Positions 8,878-16,930 of a stretch of 64,000 nucleotides of DNA are shown piece after piece. The notes beneath the pieces were generated by a model. It was not told the origin of the DNA. It worked only from the letters and a program-made list of their open reading frames with translations, and made no database searches. The stretch is from CAZIKB01 sp964539665 (GTDB lineage: Bacteria > Zhuqueibacterota > Zhuqueibacteria > Oceanimicrobiales > Oceanimicrobiaceae), in NCBI GenBank assembly GCA_964539665.1, contig CAZIKB010000020.1, forward strand, positions 1-64,000, in the 5' to 3' direction. Both the position numbers and the translations under genes were made by a program. The stretch's first letter is position 1. Every line of letters begins with the position of its first letter.

Positions 8878-8968
8878 GGAACTTGATCGTTCAGTATATT
8901 TATGCTGAACATGAGATATATCTGGATATTTCATCCAGGATGAATATCCTGAACGATCAAAGTGTTCC
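8878..8968. repeat. Long nested palindrome upstream of the HD-GYP gene
   Basis: Outer arms GGAAC and TTGATCGTTCAG (8878-8894) pair with CTGAACGATCAA and GTTCC (8949-8968). An inner stem, GGATATTTCATCC against GGATGAATATCC, sits in the loop. The whole 90-base unit could fold into one long hairpin. No gene was seen in 8688-9072. It may be a structured leader, an untranslated RNA element or a dispersed palindrome. Confidence 0.5.
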
Positions 8969-9072
8969 ACAGTACTAATGAGTAAATTATCGTAACAATA
9001 CTATACCATTTGCTTCAGTAGCCGAATGATAATAATAAAAAGCATATAATCACATCCACACCGTGTAAAAAA

Positions 9073-9897
9073 ATGTTGTTTTTCAAAAAGAACAAAAGAC
9101 TGGAAATCAGCAACCATATCACTGCGATTGATGGCAGGGTTGTCGCGAGAAAAGGCGATGTGATTAACCAGAAATATGTGGAGCAACTGTATAACATAAA
9201 GCCCCCGGGTACCGAACATACACAGTTGTTTGGTGAGACCTATCATTTTACAAATATTGAAATCCTGCTAAAGGAGCTTAAGTATCAATTTATCTCACAC
9301 GATAGTCAAAAAAAGACTCAGCTATCAAAAAATCTGGCAGGGATAAGCTTAAACGAAATAAATTTCAATGAGTTGACCTGGATGGAGCGATATAAGTATC
9401 ATTATGATCATGTTTTGGCTGTGACAATACTTGTGGCTGCCATGACTTTAGATTGTTATCAGGATGAAGACAAAGCCAGAAAGGCTGCTTCATGCGCGCT
9501 TACCCATGATTTTGGCATTACGCGGGTGCCGGAACAGATTTTGACCAAAGTGTCTCCTCTGGAGGACGATGAAATGAAAATCGTACGAGAGCATCCCATT
9601 TATAGTTATATTCTCCTGACATATTATGGTTTTGCACCTTCGCACCTCAATACCCGTGTCGGCTTTCAACACCATGAAAATCTGCTTGGCACCGGTTACC
9701 CGTGCAGTATCATTCAGGAAAATGAAATTGCCCAGTTTGTACAAATTAGTGATATTTTTGATGCCTTGATTTCGGCTCGACCTTTCCGGCCCGCGCTCAG
9801 CGCTGAAAAGGCTGTGTTAACAATTGCGGAAATGGTGGCTAAAGGACAGGTAGATACTGAGGTTTTCGCGCTTTTGAAATCTAGTGTGAGAGCTTAA
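9073..9897 (+). CDS. HD-GYP domain protein (probable c-di-GMP phosphodiesterase)
   Basis: 274 residues. The N-terminal about 90 residues are unassigned. The HD-GYP domain has the metal-binding HD pair at residues 145-146 (LTHDFGITRVP), the downstream EHP, and the defining HHENLLGTGYP at 200-210, then QISDIFDALISARPFRP. The HDxGK motif reads HDFGI here, so one usual Lys is missing; activity is likely but not certain. There is no signal or membrane segment. It stands alone, followed by a terminator. It is one of two c-di-GMP proteins in the window, the other being the GGDEF-EAL protein at the right end. Confidence 0.85.
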   Translation: MLFFKKNKRLEISNHITAIDGRVVARKGDVINQKYVEQLYNIKPPGTEHTQLFGETYHFTNIEILLKELKYQFISHDSQKKTQLSKNLAGISLNEINFNELTWMERYKYHYDHVLAVTILVAAMTLDCYQDEDKARKAASCALTHDFGITRVPEQILTKVSPLEDDEMKIVREHPIYSYILLTYYGFAPSHLNTRVGFQHHENLLGTGYPCSIIQENEIAQFVQISDIFDALISARPFRPALSAEKAVLTIAEMVAKGQVDTEVFALLKSSVRA

Positions 9898-9907
9898 TAA
9901 TTAAAAT

Positions 9908-9933
9908 CCTTGTACACGGGACAAGGGTTTTTT
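9908..9933 (+). terminator. Rho-independent terminator of the HD-GYP gene
   Basis: CCTTGT (9908-9913) pairs with ACAAGG (9921-9926) around a 7-base loop and is followed by TTTTTT (9928-9933). It lies directly after the tandem stop codons of the HD-GYP gene. Confidence 0.75.
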
Positions 9934-9970
9934 GATTCTTACCACGACACAAAAAATAAACCAGCAAAAC

Positions 9971-10093
9971 TTACTCAGCCGCAATCGCATAGCGGCAGAA
10001 GTGTGGCAGCCTTGCATTTTGAATAATAATACTGCCACTGTTCGGATCAACAACCAGGGCGTCGCGCTGCATTTTTTCCCAAGTGCCTGTTTT
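9971..10093 (-). pseudogene. 3' fragment duplicating the lipoprotein gene
   Basis: On the minus strand this reads TGTWEKMQRDALVVDPNSGS and then IIIQNARLPHFCRYAIAAE-stop. That matches the last 40 codons of the lipoprotein at 7997-8611 with only a handful of changes, and the match ends abruptly upstream. It is a truncated paralogue or partial duplication sitting on the other side of the HD-GYP gene. No start or signal peptide is attached. Confidence 0.85.
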
Positions 10094-10422
10094 GGTGCAT
10101 TATATTGCACCGTTGAACATCACTAACCGTGTGACTGATCTGTGCTTCGGTTGTGTCTCGAAATCCGACACCATTACTTTTAAGCGCAATAAACAATGAA
10201 CTTTATGACTTGTGATTCTATTTAACGGATAATAATCCACCCGGTTTATTAGTTTAATGTGGTTTTTATGACTATGTATATAAATATTGTTTTGCTCAAG
10301 GCATTGTGCAATTATTTGCCGTTAAATAATGCAAATATTTGCATACGTGTTCTCTTTAGCCACTTGCTATAACTTCCGTTAACCTTTGTTTATTTAATGG
10401 TTAAAAGAAAGTACACTGAGTA

Positions 10423-10438
10423 CGGCATTAAATTTGCA
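10423..10438 (+). promoter_or_regulatory. Candidate sigma-54 promoter for susCD
   Basis: CGGCATTAAATTTGCA: GG and GC are exactly 10 bases apart, GGCA and TTGCA agree with the consensus, and the first T is replaced by C. The predicted start near 10449 leaves a leader of about 70 bases to the susC ATG. Part of the same stretch (TAAATTTG) also fits the Bacteroidota -7 box, so the sigma factor is uncertain. The rest of 10094-10519 holds nothing else I can name. Confidence 0.45.
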
Positions 10439-10519
10439 CAAGAAATCACACTTACAAATAATTTTAATTCATCCAACTAATTCAGTTGAACATTACTCAT
10501 ACAAACGGAGGAGCAAGTT

Positions 10520-13500
10520 ATGAGAAAAATTTCTTTAATTCTTCTTTTCAGTTGTTGTTTAATCTTGATTCCATATTTACTTTTGGCACAGGACGGAGCA
10601 ACTATCTCTGGAAAAGTGACGGATGTGGAAGGCGAGCCATTACCTGGCGCCAATGTCCTAATCCAATTAACCAATCTGGGTGCGGCTACTGACATTAATG
10701 GCGACTACAGTTTCACCGTACCTGCCAGTGCGGTCAGAGGCCAGGAAGTAAAACTCGAAGCCAGATTTATTGGCTATCGCACTAAAGTTGAAAAAATCAC
10801 GTTATCACCCGGAGTCAACATTGTGGAGTTCGCACTCCCTATCGATGCACTGGAAATGGATGCTATCGTTGTTACGGGCGTGGTTGAAGAAACCCCTAGA
10901 GTGAAATTGGCTTTTTCGGTTGGAATTGTTAGTGCAGAAGCTCTTGAACAGGTAACGGCAATCTCTGCTGAATCCGCTCTGCGTGGTAAAGTAGCGGGTG
11001 TGAAGATTGTTAGAGGAAGTGGTAAACCGGGAACCGACGCTTCGGTATTGTTAAGAGCTGCCACCAGCATTAATGCTAACGATCGATCCCAGGATCCACT
11101 TTATATTGTCGATGGCGTCATTATTGATCCTTCAGTTTCTGGCAGCCCGCTGTCTGACATCAACACCGAGGATATCGCGAATATAGAAGTGGTCAAAGGC
11201 GCAGCCGGGGCTTCGTTGTATGGATCTCGTGCAGCAAATGGCGTGGTCAATATCACCACGAATCGAGGCAAAGGCCTGGCTTTGAATCAAACCAGAATCA
11301 GAGTCCGTAATGAATATGGCTTTAATAAACTCCGTAAAGACTATCCTTTGAGGAAGTCCCACCATTACAGGATTCATGAAGGCACCGGCAACTATACCGA
11401 CGAAAACGGTATAACGGTTACCTCCGGCGACTTTATTGATGGTAAGGGCAACTTTGTCGATCCGCGGCAATCAGGCAAACGTGTTCTGGACCGGTATACA
11501 GATAACTGGGATCCAGATAATCCGGACGAACAAAATATATCTCAAATGGCTTTCGCCGATAAGCCCTATAAGTGGGTTGCCACAGGAGACATCGTTCTGG
11601 TCGATGACCCGAACGACGCGCGCTATCTTCTTCCCAAATTAGGTTCAAGCGGTCAACCTGTGGGTTTACAACTCCTGCCGGGCGGCGAGCCTCTCAACCA
11701 AATACAGCAGTTTCACGAGCCCGGCACCTTCATGCTGAATTCAGTGTCCCTTAGCAGGAACATGGAAAACACCAATTTCAGCATTGCTTTAAGCAATCGC
11801 CGAGAGGACGGTGTCATCGCCGGGCTGAAGGGCTATGAGCGACAAACCATGCGTATCGCTGTAGACCATGCGTTTCGAAAAAACCTTAGCATCTCCATCA
11901 GCGGGTTCTTTAGCAACGTAGAACGGGACGATATTGAAGTCGGCGTGGGTTCCCCCTTCTTCGGTATGGTGTTTACAAGCGGGGACGTCGATCTGGGTGC
12001 GAGACATGTGGAAGCAGGAACGAAAACGGTTTATTACAATCCCACCACCGGATACCCGGAAGGCATACCTTTAGACGTAGGAGGCGAGCTTTTCATCGTA
12101 CCGGATCCAACTTCAGAAAGACAAAATGCTATCTACGCTCCCCAGGAGCAGCTCCGGAAACGAGAACAAACCCGGCTCATGGGCGGCGTTTCCCTGGACT
12201 ATCGACCCGTTGACTGGTTCAAAGTAGGCGGTAACTTCAGCTATGATCGTTCAAACCGAGAGTACAATCGTTTCTATCATGTAGGTTACCAGACTGCGTA
12301 TGAATCCGAACTTATCCTGGGTAGATATATAAAATACCCTGCATGGGATGAAGCCATAAACGCTAACGTCACGGCTTCTTTCCAAAAATCTTTCCTAAGC
12401 AACGAGCTCACCATAAGGTCGAAAGTGAGAGCCCTGATCGAGAGGGCGGATTTACAAAATACTTATGCAGAAGGTACCGACCTTGCCGTCCGCGGTGTCC
12501 AGGATTTGAACGTTGCTAATAGTAATATGTTAGACATCAATTCCAATGTACAGGCAGTGCGGTCAGAAGGTTATTCCTTAATCACCGGCCTCGACTATAA
12601 GGATAGATATATTGCAGATTTCCTGGTACGTCGGGATGGCAGTTCGTTGTTCGGTCCTGACGAAAGATGGAAAACCTACTATCGTGTAAGCGGCGCTTAC
12701 CGTCTGTCCCAGGAATCGTGGTGGTTCACCGATCAAATACAGGAATTTAAGCTTCGCGGTTCTTTTGGCACAGCGGGCGGTCGTCCCAGCTTTCTTGCTC
12801 GCTATGAAACCTGGAGTGTATCGGATGGCGCTGTTTCAAAAAACAGGCTCGGTAACAAGGCGCTGAAACCCGAGTATGCCAAAGAGCTGGAACTTGGCGT
12901 GGATATGGCTTTTATGGATAAGTTTTCGTTAGAGCTTACCTACGCTAAAAGCGAAGTTGAGGATCAATTGCTTGATGTGCCTTTAGTTTCCTACTTTGGT
13001 TATTCATCTCAGTGGCAAAACGCCGGCACTTTGTCAACAAATACCTTCGAGCTCAACTTGCAGGCTGCACTCATCCGCAAGAGAGACACGGCTTTGTCAT
13101 TAGGCTTTATCCTCGACCGGACTCGTCAAAAAGTGACCAAATTAGATTTGGCTCCTTACAACTGGGCCCCTAATGATTCGCAAGGAGCGAGCGTATTTCG
13201 GATCCAGGAAGGATTAGCATACGGCGCGCTGTGGGGAAGCTCAAGTGTCATGAACAATGAGGAATTGTTCGAACAAATCGACAATGAGGCCGAATCTCAA
13301 TTTCCTATCGATGAGTTTCAGCACAACGACCGTGGTTTTTTGGTTTGGGTTGGTACTGGCAACACCTGGAGAGACGGTATCACTAAGAAATTGTGGGGTA
13401 CCGAGACCGAGCTTCTTGTCGGTTTTGATGAAACAACCGGAGACTCTCTTTTTGAAAAATTTGAGTGGGGTATGCCCATTAATTGGGAAGATGAAGACGG

Positions 13501-14026
13501 CATAACCTCGAAACAGATAGGCAGCACCATACCCGATTTCAACTGGAGCGCTTTTGCCAACTTTGAATGGAAAGGTTTTAGCGTTTATGGTCTGCTAGAC
13601 TCACAAGTTGGCGGCGACCTTTACAGCCGGACAATCCAATGGGGCTACTCCGTAGAAATGAACCAGGCCGGAGCAGATATGACTGGGGTCGCTGATGCGC
13701 ACAAAAAGCCCACGGTTTACTGGAATCGAGAAAGCCAAACAGCCAATTTTATCTATGACGCCAGCTATATTAAACTGCGCGAGTTGTCGGTTAAATACAG
13801 CTTTAAGCAGGATCAGCTAAAAGGAATTTTCGGCGGCCTGTTTAAGAAAGTCAGTGTGGGTATTATAGGTCGTAACTTGCTTACTTTTGACAACTATGAT
13901 GAAGGTTACGATCCCGAGGTCGGCACAACGGGCGATCAAGGCGGCTCGGCTGTGGTAACAAAAATTGATGCTTTTCGTTATCCGAACTTTAGAAGCTTCA
14001 CCGGTATTCTTGAGTTCGAGCTTTAA
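10520..14026 (+). CDS. susC: SusC/RagA-type TonB-dependent outer-membrane transporter
   Basis: 1168 residues: signal peptide (1-23), a CarboxypepD-regulatory-like domain (GATISGKVTDVEGEPLPGAN), a TonB plug (about 115-240, with LRGKVAGVKIVRGSGKPGTD, PLYIVDGVII and GAAGASLYGSRAANGVVNIT), then a long beta-barrel ending in FEL with a C-terminal aromatic-type strand. This is the normal SusC layout and length. GGAGG stands seven bases before the ATG. It pairs with the SusD-like gene downstream. No glycoside hydrolase or peptidase is near, so the substrate is unknown; it need not be a glycan. Confidence 0.93.
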   Translation: MRKISLILLFSCCLILIPYLLLAQDGATISGKVTDVEGEPLPGANVLIQLTNLGAATDINGDYSFTVPASAVRGQEVKLEARFIGYRTKVEKITLSPGVNIVEFALPIDALEMDAIVVTGVVEETPRVKLAFSVGIVSAEALEQVTAISAESALRGKVAGVKIVRGSGKPGTDASVLLRAATSINANDRSQDPLYIVDGVIIDPSVSGSPLSDINTEDIANIEVVKGAAGASLYGSRAANGVVNITTNRGKGLALNQTRIRVRNEYGFNKLRKDYPLRKSHHYRIHEGTGNYTDENGITVTSGDFIDGKGNFVDPRQSGKRVLDRYTDNWDPDNPDEQNISQMAFADKPYKWVATGDIVLVDDPNDARYLLPKLGSSGQPVGLQLLPGGEPLNQIQQFHEPGTFMLNSVSLSRNMENTNFSIALSNRREDGVIAGLKGYERQTMRIAVDHAFRKNLSISISGFFSNVERDDIEVGVGSPFFGMVFTSGDVDLGARHVEAGTKTVYYNPTTGYPEGIPLDVGGELFIVPDPTSERQNAIYAPQEQLRKREQTRLMGGVSLDYRPVDWFKVGGNFSYDRSNREYNRFYHVGYQTAYESELILGRYIKYPAWDEAINANVTASFQKSFLSNELTIRSKVRALIERADLQNTYAEGTDLAVRGVQDLNVANSNMLDINSNVQAVRSEGYSLITGLDYKDRYIADFLVRRDGSSLFGPDERWKTYYRVSGAYRLSQESWWFTDQIQEFKLRGSFGTAGGRPSFLARYETWSVSDGAVSKNRLGNKALKPEYAKELELGVDMAFMDKFSLELTYAKSEVEDQLLDVPLVSYFGYSSQWQNAGTLSTNTFELNLQAALIRKRDTALSLGFILDRTRQKVTKLDLAPYNWAPNDSQGASVFRIQEGLAYGALWGSSSVMNNEELFEQIDNEAESQFPIDEFQHNDRGFLVWVGTGNTWRDGITKKLWGTETELLVGFDETTGDSLFEKFEWGMPINWEDEDGITSKQIGSTIPDFNWSAFANFEWKGFSVYGLLDSQVGGDLYSRTIQWGYSVEMNQAGADMTGVADAHKKPTVYWNRESQTANFIYDASYIKLRELSVKYSFKQDQLKGIFGGLFKKVSVGIIGRNLLTFDNYDEGYDPEVGTTGDQGGSAVVTKIDAFRYPNFRSFTGILEFEL

Positions 14027-14046
14027 AAGAAACAGTCTAATTCTAT

Positions 14047-14080
14047 GATTGTGCGGGCCTTTGTTTTGGCCCTCACAATC
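14047..14080 (+). other. Stem-loop between susC and susD
   Basis: GATTGTG...GGGCC (14047-14059) pairs with GGCCC...CACAATC (14068-14080). No T-run follows and susD continues 33 bases on. It is more likely an mRNA processing or stability element that sets susC:susD ratios than a full terminator (inference). Confidence 0.5.
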
Positions 14081-14112
14081 CTGAATTTCAACTACCAAAA
14101 TATGGAGGAAAT

Positions 14113-15705
14113 ATGAATAAGTTATTAAAAAGCAGTCTGGCCGTTTTGCTCATTGTAGCTGCGGCGTTATTAGGCTGTCAGAATATGGATGTAGATAACC
14201 TGAACCAACCGGATGAGGCTCGCGCTCTCGCCACACCAAGCGACATCGAGTCCTTGATCCAGGGTTCGTTTTTAGGCTGGCATGATGGAATTTGTAACGG
14301 AACGCCTAATATGTCTTTGGCAGTAATGTCGGATACCTATACTTGCTCCTGGGGTAACTACAGTATGGCCGCCTTATCTGAGGAGCCGCGGACTGAGTTC
14401 CAAAATAAAACAGACGCTGGCGAGTCCAGCGTGGCCAGAATGCCCTGGTTCGATCTATATGGGGCTATCTCCGCTGCCGCTGACGGCATACGAGCTATTG
14501 AGGCCGGTACAGTGACTTTGGGCGAAGACAACCAACGCGCTATCGCATTTGGAAAATTTGTGCAAGGAATATCACACGGCTGGCATGCGTGCATGTTTGA
14601 CCAGGGCTTCATTCTGGATGAAGACGTAGATCTCGCCTCCGGGACTTTGGATTTTTTCCCTTACACCGAGGTTTTGGCCGCGGGAATAGCACAATTAGAG
14701 GAGTGCATCCAGATTTGCAATGCCAACGACTTCACCCTGCCAATTGACTGGATCAACGGGTATGTGCACACCAGCGCTCAGTTAGCGCAGGTTGCCCATT
14801 CTTTTATCGCGGTCTTTATGGCTTCGGTGGCGCGTTCACCAGCAGAACGACAGGCTGTCGACTGGAACACGGTTCTGAGCCATATAGACCAGGGGATTAC
14901 TGAGGAGTGGGGACCCGATGGTAATGGCGGTGGTCGTGGTGATCCGTGGTGGCACGCGGTACAATGGTATTCAGCCGAATCAAATACCTGGAACCGCGTC
15001 GACTATAAACTGATCGGTTATACGGATCCAGGTACGCAATTCAGTGACTGGCTTGCCTTAGCTCCCCCGGATCGGGATGAATTCATCTTTGAATCAAGCG
15101 ACTTGCGTATCTGGGACGGAACCTATGCTTCTACTGGCGACCAAAATCCCGGCAGCCAATTCAAACAGGTCTCTGAAACTCCCTACCATCGTTCCGGTCA
15201 ACCTTATCATAAGACACGCTATTCGCATTATATTTATGATGAATACCGCTACGAAACTTCGGCAGGAAGTCAAGCACCGTTGCTTCGCCCAAGACAGATG
15301 GATTTAATGAAAGCTGAGGCTTACTTACATCTTGGCAGAGCAGCTGAAGCGCCGGCTCTTATAGATAAAACCCACGTTGTCAATGGCGGCTACCCCTCTT
15401 CGGCAAGCGCGCCTGTGGGGAGTATAACTGATGGTCTCGATTATATCAAGCCTGGCGTCAGTCTTTGGTCCATTTTACAATACGAAAAGCACATTGAGTG
15501 TTTAGGCACGCTTCCCGGACTGGAATACTTTGACAGGAGGGGCTTTGGTACCCTCCTCAGCCTGACCTTGCTGCATTTTCCAGTTCCAGCATTGGATTTG
15601 GAAACCCTGCAGTTGGGTCTTTACTCACACGGCGGTGGCGTAGGGAATTCAGCTCCAAAACGGATTCACAATGCTGACGATGATAAACTAAGGCCTGGAA
15701 ATTAA
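14113..15705 (+). CDS. susD: SusD/RagB-like outer-membrane lipoprotein
   Basis: 530 residues with lipobox LLGC near residue 22, then the typical start NMDVDNLNQPD seen after the Cys in SusD-like proteins. A TPR-like helical body includes RPRQMDLMKAEAYLHLGRA, the conserved C-terminal helix-turn region. It is expected to cap the SusC barrel at the cell surface and bind substrate. GGAGG lies seven bases before the ATG. A strong terminator follows, so the pair forms a two-gene operon. Confidence 0.9.
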   Translation: MNKLLKSSLAVLLIVAAALLGCQNMDVDNLNQPDEARALATPSDIESLIQGSFLGWHDGICNGTPNMSLAVMSDTYTCSWGNYSMAALSEEPRTEFQNKTDAGESSVARMPWFDLYGAISAAADGIRAIEAGTVTLGEDNQRAIAFGKFVQGISHGWHACMFDQGFILDEDVDLASGTLDFFPYTEVLAAGIAQLEECIQICNANDFTLPIDWINGYVHTSAQLAQVAHSFIAVFMASVARSPAERQAVDWNTVLSHIDQGITEEWGPDGNGGGRGDPWWHAVQWYSAESNTWNRVDYKLIGYTDPGTQFSDWLALAPPDRDEFIFESSDLRIWDGTYASTGDQNPGSQFKQVSETPYHRSGQPYHKTRYSHYIYDEYRYETSAGSQAPLLRPRQMDLMKAEAYLHLGRAAEAPALIDKTHVVNGGYPSSASAPVGSITDGLDYIKPGVSLWSILQYEKHIECLGTLPGLEYFDRRGFGTLLSLTLLHFPVPALDLETLQLGLYSHGGGVGNSAPKRIHNADDDKLRPGN

Positions 15706-15739
15706 CTGACCAGATTTATCGTTAGTTCGTATTTTTCAG

Positions 15740-15770
15740 AAAGGCCATCATATATTTATGATGGCCTTTT
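15740..15770 (+). terminator. Rho-independent terminator of susCD
   Basis: AAAGGCCATCAT pairs with ATGATGGCCTTT around a short AT loop, followed by TTTT. Perfect stem, 35 bases after the susD stop codon. Confidence 0.85.
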
Positions 15771-15850
15771 CATATTAATCTTGATTGTTAAAGTATCTTT
15801 GTTAAATAGTGATTGTCATTCCAGCGATCTTTTGTGCAGGCCTGTCCCTG

Positions 15851-16097
15851 TCCCGAACTCGTTTCGCATTGGCGTCAACCTAAGGTACAGTCCCCCTTAG
15901 CAAAGGGGGATTTAGGGGGTTGTATTTAATCTTTATAACGAAATTGTTAATAATTTGTGTAATCGTAGCTTAACAGTAAACCTGAGTAAATGAATTACTA
16001 TTTTATATTAGGCTTTTACAACCCCCTGTGTCCCCCTTTTTTAAGGGGGAATTGTAAAATATTGCTTAAGTTGACGCTAATGCAAACTTGTTTCGGG
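15851..16097. repeat. About 250-bp palindromic element (MITE-like)
   Basis: Outer arms CCCGAACTCGTTTCGCATTG and GCGTCAACCTAAG (15852-15883) match the inverse of 16065-16096 with a few mismatches. Inner arms carry CCCCCTTAGCAAAGGGGG on the left and CCCCCTTTTTTAAGGGGG on the right, plus AGGGGGTTGTA/TACAACCCCCT. The core between the arms is AT-rich and has no reading frame. Together with the element at 16241-16425 it fills the gene-free 15706-16438. Probably a non-autonomous mobile repeat. Confidence 0.7.
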
Positions 16098-16240
16098 GAA
16101 TCTCCTCTTTTCAGGCAGGAGATTCCTACTAAAAATATGCAGGAATAACAAGAAAGGGCTGTTTTCAGTCAATCACTAAATAAGCAGCCTTGTAATAATT
16201 CGTGGGAATAAACAACGTAAATAAACAGTTTAAATAACAG

Positions 16241-16425
16241 TGTTACACCGTTATCCAGTTTACTCAGCATTTGGCTAAGATTGTCATTCTGAGCGACTGG
16301 AAGGAGCGAAGAATCTCATGCCATCAAGCTTGGGAAAAAGAATAAAGGATAGTGGTCATAGATTCTTCACTCGCTCTGCTCGTTCAGAATGACATTTTTC
16401 AGAGTTGAGTGGATAACCGCTAACA
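16241..16425. repeat. About 185-bp palindromic element (second type)
   Basis: TGTCATTCTGAGCGA and AGCGAAGAATCT (16282-16316) face AGATTCTTCACTCGCT and TTCAGAATGACA (16360-16394). Outer parts, TGTTACACCGTTATCC (16241-16256) and GGATAACCGCTAACA (16411-16425), also pair. This is a typical dispersed bacterial palindrome, ending 14 bases before the start of the next gene, so it may supply part of that gene's leader. Confidence 0.7.
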
Positions 16426-16438
16426 GTAGGAAAATACA

Positions 16439-16918
16439 ATGGTTAAATCAATATTATTTCGATGCGTACTTTTATTTTTTCTAATGTTTTACATCGGTTG
16501 CGCCGGCTCCGGTTCGGGAACAAACGACACGGGTAGAAGAAGCTACCATACTCAAATAGGCACGACCTATTACAATGAATTTTTTGGGGTTTCGCGAATG
16601 GTTCTTGTTAACAAATACCAGTACAACGTAGTTCGCTCCGAAGAAAGTACGATGGAGATTTACTTCGAAACGGCATGGAAAGACCGGCCGGTATTTGCGG
16701 ATGAAGCTGCGATGCAAATAACAGCGGCTCAAACCAAATTTATTGTTAGGGCAAAACCTCGCGCTACAGGCCGATTTAACATTCATTTGTATGCGGAAAA
16801 TCAGGTTCGTTATATGGGTAGTACTCGATGGGAACCAGCTCTGATAAGTGATATGCTTAAGAACTACTTAGATGAAATTTCCGGTGAGTTACGATATGAG
16901 TTTAAACAGCTTTATTAA
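16439..16918 (+). CDS. Small lipoprotein of unknown function
   Basis: 159 residues with signal peptide and lipobox YIGC at about residue 21. The mature part is a compact mixed domain (YFETAWKDRPVFADEAAMQI, then KFIVRAKPRATGRFNIHLYA) with no family I recognise. The pattern is compatible with the small LPS-assembly- or secretin-associated lipoprotein folds, without proof. AGGA precedes the ATG. Only 12 bases separate it from the first giant UnbV gene, so the two are probably co-transcribed and may work together at the envelope. Confidence 0.75.
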   Translation: MVKSILFRCVLLFFLMFYIGCAGSGSGTNDTGRRSYHTQIGTTYYNEFFGVSRMVLVNKYQYNVVRSEESTMEIYFETAWKDRPVFADEAAMQITAAQTKFIVRAKPRATGRFNIHLYAENQVRYMGSTRWEPALISDMLKNYLDEISGELRYEFKQLY

Positions 16919-16930
16919 CCGATATGGAAT

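Noticed and set aside
10774..13560. Several minus-strand frames of 70-112 codons inside susC
   Set aside because: They are antisense shadows of a long, well supported gene. Their compositions show no domain.
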